Source: Candidatus Poribacteria bacterium (GTDB taxonomy: Bacteria > Poribacteria > WGA-4E > JAJDTR01). From it: 57,947 nucleotides of DNA. This document shows, in pieces, positions 56,717 to 57,947 of this stretch. The stretch covers positions 1 through 57,947 of the forward strand of contig JAPPIK010000036.1 of the NCBI GenBank assembly GCA_028820655.1, given 5' to 3'. Each line of letters starts with the position of its first letter. The stretch's first letter is position 1. Below the pieces are notes generated by a model that saw only the letters and a program-made list of their open reading frames with translations, made no database searches and was not told where the DNA came from. The position numbers and the translations under genes were made by a program.

Positions 56717-57947
56717 AGTGGTCTGTGCAGTGGGTTTCGAGGAGAATGTGGGGCGTTGAAACAGCAATTGAAGACAATCGCGGAATAGGGAGAATCCCGA
56801 ACTATGGGCAGAATTTTCGGTTCCAAATTCGTTTCCAATTGCTCTTGAGGTGATTCAAGGATTGCACATCAGCTATAGCAGCATGCACGGCAGCGGCAGC
56901 GGTCTGGTGGTGCTTGATAAAGCAATCAAATGTTCCCGACGTTGATTCGTAACTCGATAGCTCCAAGTTCTGTTGAATCTCTCAAGAAACATTCGACATT
57001 GCCGGGATCTCTATCGCGGTCGCTATCCACTTCCTTGATCCTCTGGAGTGCAGACGTAGGGAGGATTCATGTTCTATTGACACCTCACTCCGCTGGAGTG
57101 AAAACCAGACGACGAAGGAACACTTTTTACAGCCAGTCATAAAGCGATAAATGAATGTGTCCCGCTGATGGATTGCGATCGCAAACTAACAGTTTGCGGT
57201 ACAAAAGTGTTGCTTGCTGAATGAATTATCCCGACAGGGATAATGGGGTGCTCTCAAGTAACACTCGACATTGCCGGGATCTCTATCGCGGTCGCTATCC
57301 ACTCCCTTGATTCGCTGGAGTGCAGACGTGGGGAGGATTCATGTTCTATTGACATTTCACTCCGCTGGAGTGAAAACCAGACGACGAAGGAACACTTTTT
57401 ACAGCCAGTCATAAAGCGATAAATGAATGTGTCCCGCTGATGGATTGCGATCGCAAACTAACAGTTTGCGGTACAAAAGTATTGCTTACTGAATGAATTA
57501 TCCCGACAGGGATAATGGGGTGCTCTCAAGAAACATTCGACATTGCCGGGATCTCTATCGCGGTCGCTATCCACTTCCTTGATCCTCTGGAGTGCAGACG
57601 TGGGGAGGATTCATGTTCTATTGACATCTCACTCCGCTGGAGTGAAAACCAGACGACGAAGGAACACTCTTCACGGCTAGTCATTGAGCGAAAAAACCAG
57701 TGTTACTTGCTGAATGAATTATCGCGACAGGGATAATGGGGCGCTACCAAGTAACACTCGACATTGCACTCCGCTGGAGTGCGGTGATTGGACGCATCAC
57801 GATTCTATTGACATAGCACTCCGCTGGAGTGCAGACGCGAGGAGGAGTCGTGTTCTATTGACATCTCACTCCGCTGGAGTGAAAACCAGACGACGAAGGA
57901 ACACTCTTCACGGCTAGTCATTGAGCGAAAAAACCAGTGTTACTTGC
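56717..57947. repeat. Tandem array of about 272-bp units at the right end
   Basis: Units begin with CTCTCAAG at 56979, 57251 and 57523 (period 272). A shorter, diverged unit begins at 57744. Each full unit contains element C (57004-57040, 57276-57312, 57548-57584) and a TTCTATTGACAT stretch next to CACTCCGCTGGAGTG-type palindromes. GATTGCGATCGCAAACT hairpins (element A, 57180-57198 and 57452-57470) lie in the first two units, and CCCGACAGGG follows. The third unit has lost the element A part and is 221 bp long. The window ends inside the array. No reliable gene is present; open frames in the units are repetitive. Confidence 0.9.

Noticed and set aside
57515-57917. Short frames in the right-end array
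   Set aside because: Their sequences repeat with the array units and have no start signals.

Overview
The window looks like a complete contig from an uncultured bacterium. It carries no rRNA, tRNA, plasmid or phage genes, and both ends lie inside tandem repeats (39-bp units on the left, about 272-bp units on the right), where assemblies commonly break. The gene content resembles Candidatus Poribacteria or a related sponge-associated or marine lineage: three secreted LamG proteins with a W-L-x-D-E-G start motif, four phytanoyl-CoA dioxygenase-like proteins, three Gfo/Idh/MocA oxidoreductases and many glycoside hydrolases. That assignment is inference from family composition and has not been tested by phylogeny.

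Layout. 1-777: repeats and a promoter. 778-5121: a polytopic membrane protein, a cupin and a duplicated parvulin-type foldase. 9332-5263 (minus): a three-gene operon of SDR, fused E1 alpha-beta and E2 of a 2-oxo-acid or acetoin dehydrogenase complex, behind a near-consensus promoter. 11366-9636 (minus): ThuA-like protein and Gfo/Idh/MocA. 12162-17432: LamG, Gfo/Idh/MocA, a small orphan, a dioxygenase and an amidohydrolase. 19523-17587 (minus): xylose-isomerase-like TIM barrel and SDR. 20361-26128: a compact operon of dioxygenase, HAD phosphatase, zinc alcohol dehydrogenase, an orphan protein, PfkB kinase and GmhA-like SIS isomerase, which looks like a sugar-phosphate or heptose-type pathway. 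26746-56716: a long glycan-degradation region with LamG, an enolase-superfamily dehydratase, two BNR sialidase-like proteins, a six-hairpin glycosidase-like protein, a GHL10-like protein, two dioxygenases, two GH2 paralogues, a CBM9-like/TIM protein, a GH36 alpha-galactosidase-like protein, LamG, a TonB-dependent receptor, a small ABM monooxygenase and Gfo/Idh/MocA. 56717-57947: a tandem repeat array.

Working model (inference). Oligosaccharides cross the outer membrane through the TonB receptor. GH2, GH36, BNR and six-hairpin enzymes trim them, and Gfo/Idh/MocA, SDR, ThuA and TIM-barrel enzymes oxidise or isomerise the sugars. The enolase-superfamily protein may dehydrate aldonic acids, and the E1/E2 complex may oxidise resulting 2-oxo acids or acetoin. 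The 20-26 kb operon may build or salvage a phosphorylated sugar. No SusD homologue, sulfatase or dedicated sugar-operon regulator was seen.

The intergenic DNA is unusually structured. It contains at least three dispersed hairpin or repeat families, a MITE-like element, two kinds of terminal tandem arrays, recurring TTGTAC-N-GTACAA dyads, and several sigma70-type promoters of near-consensus quality.
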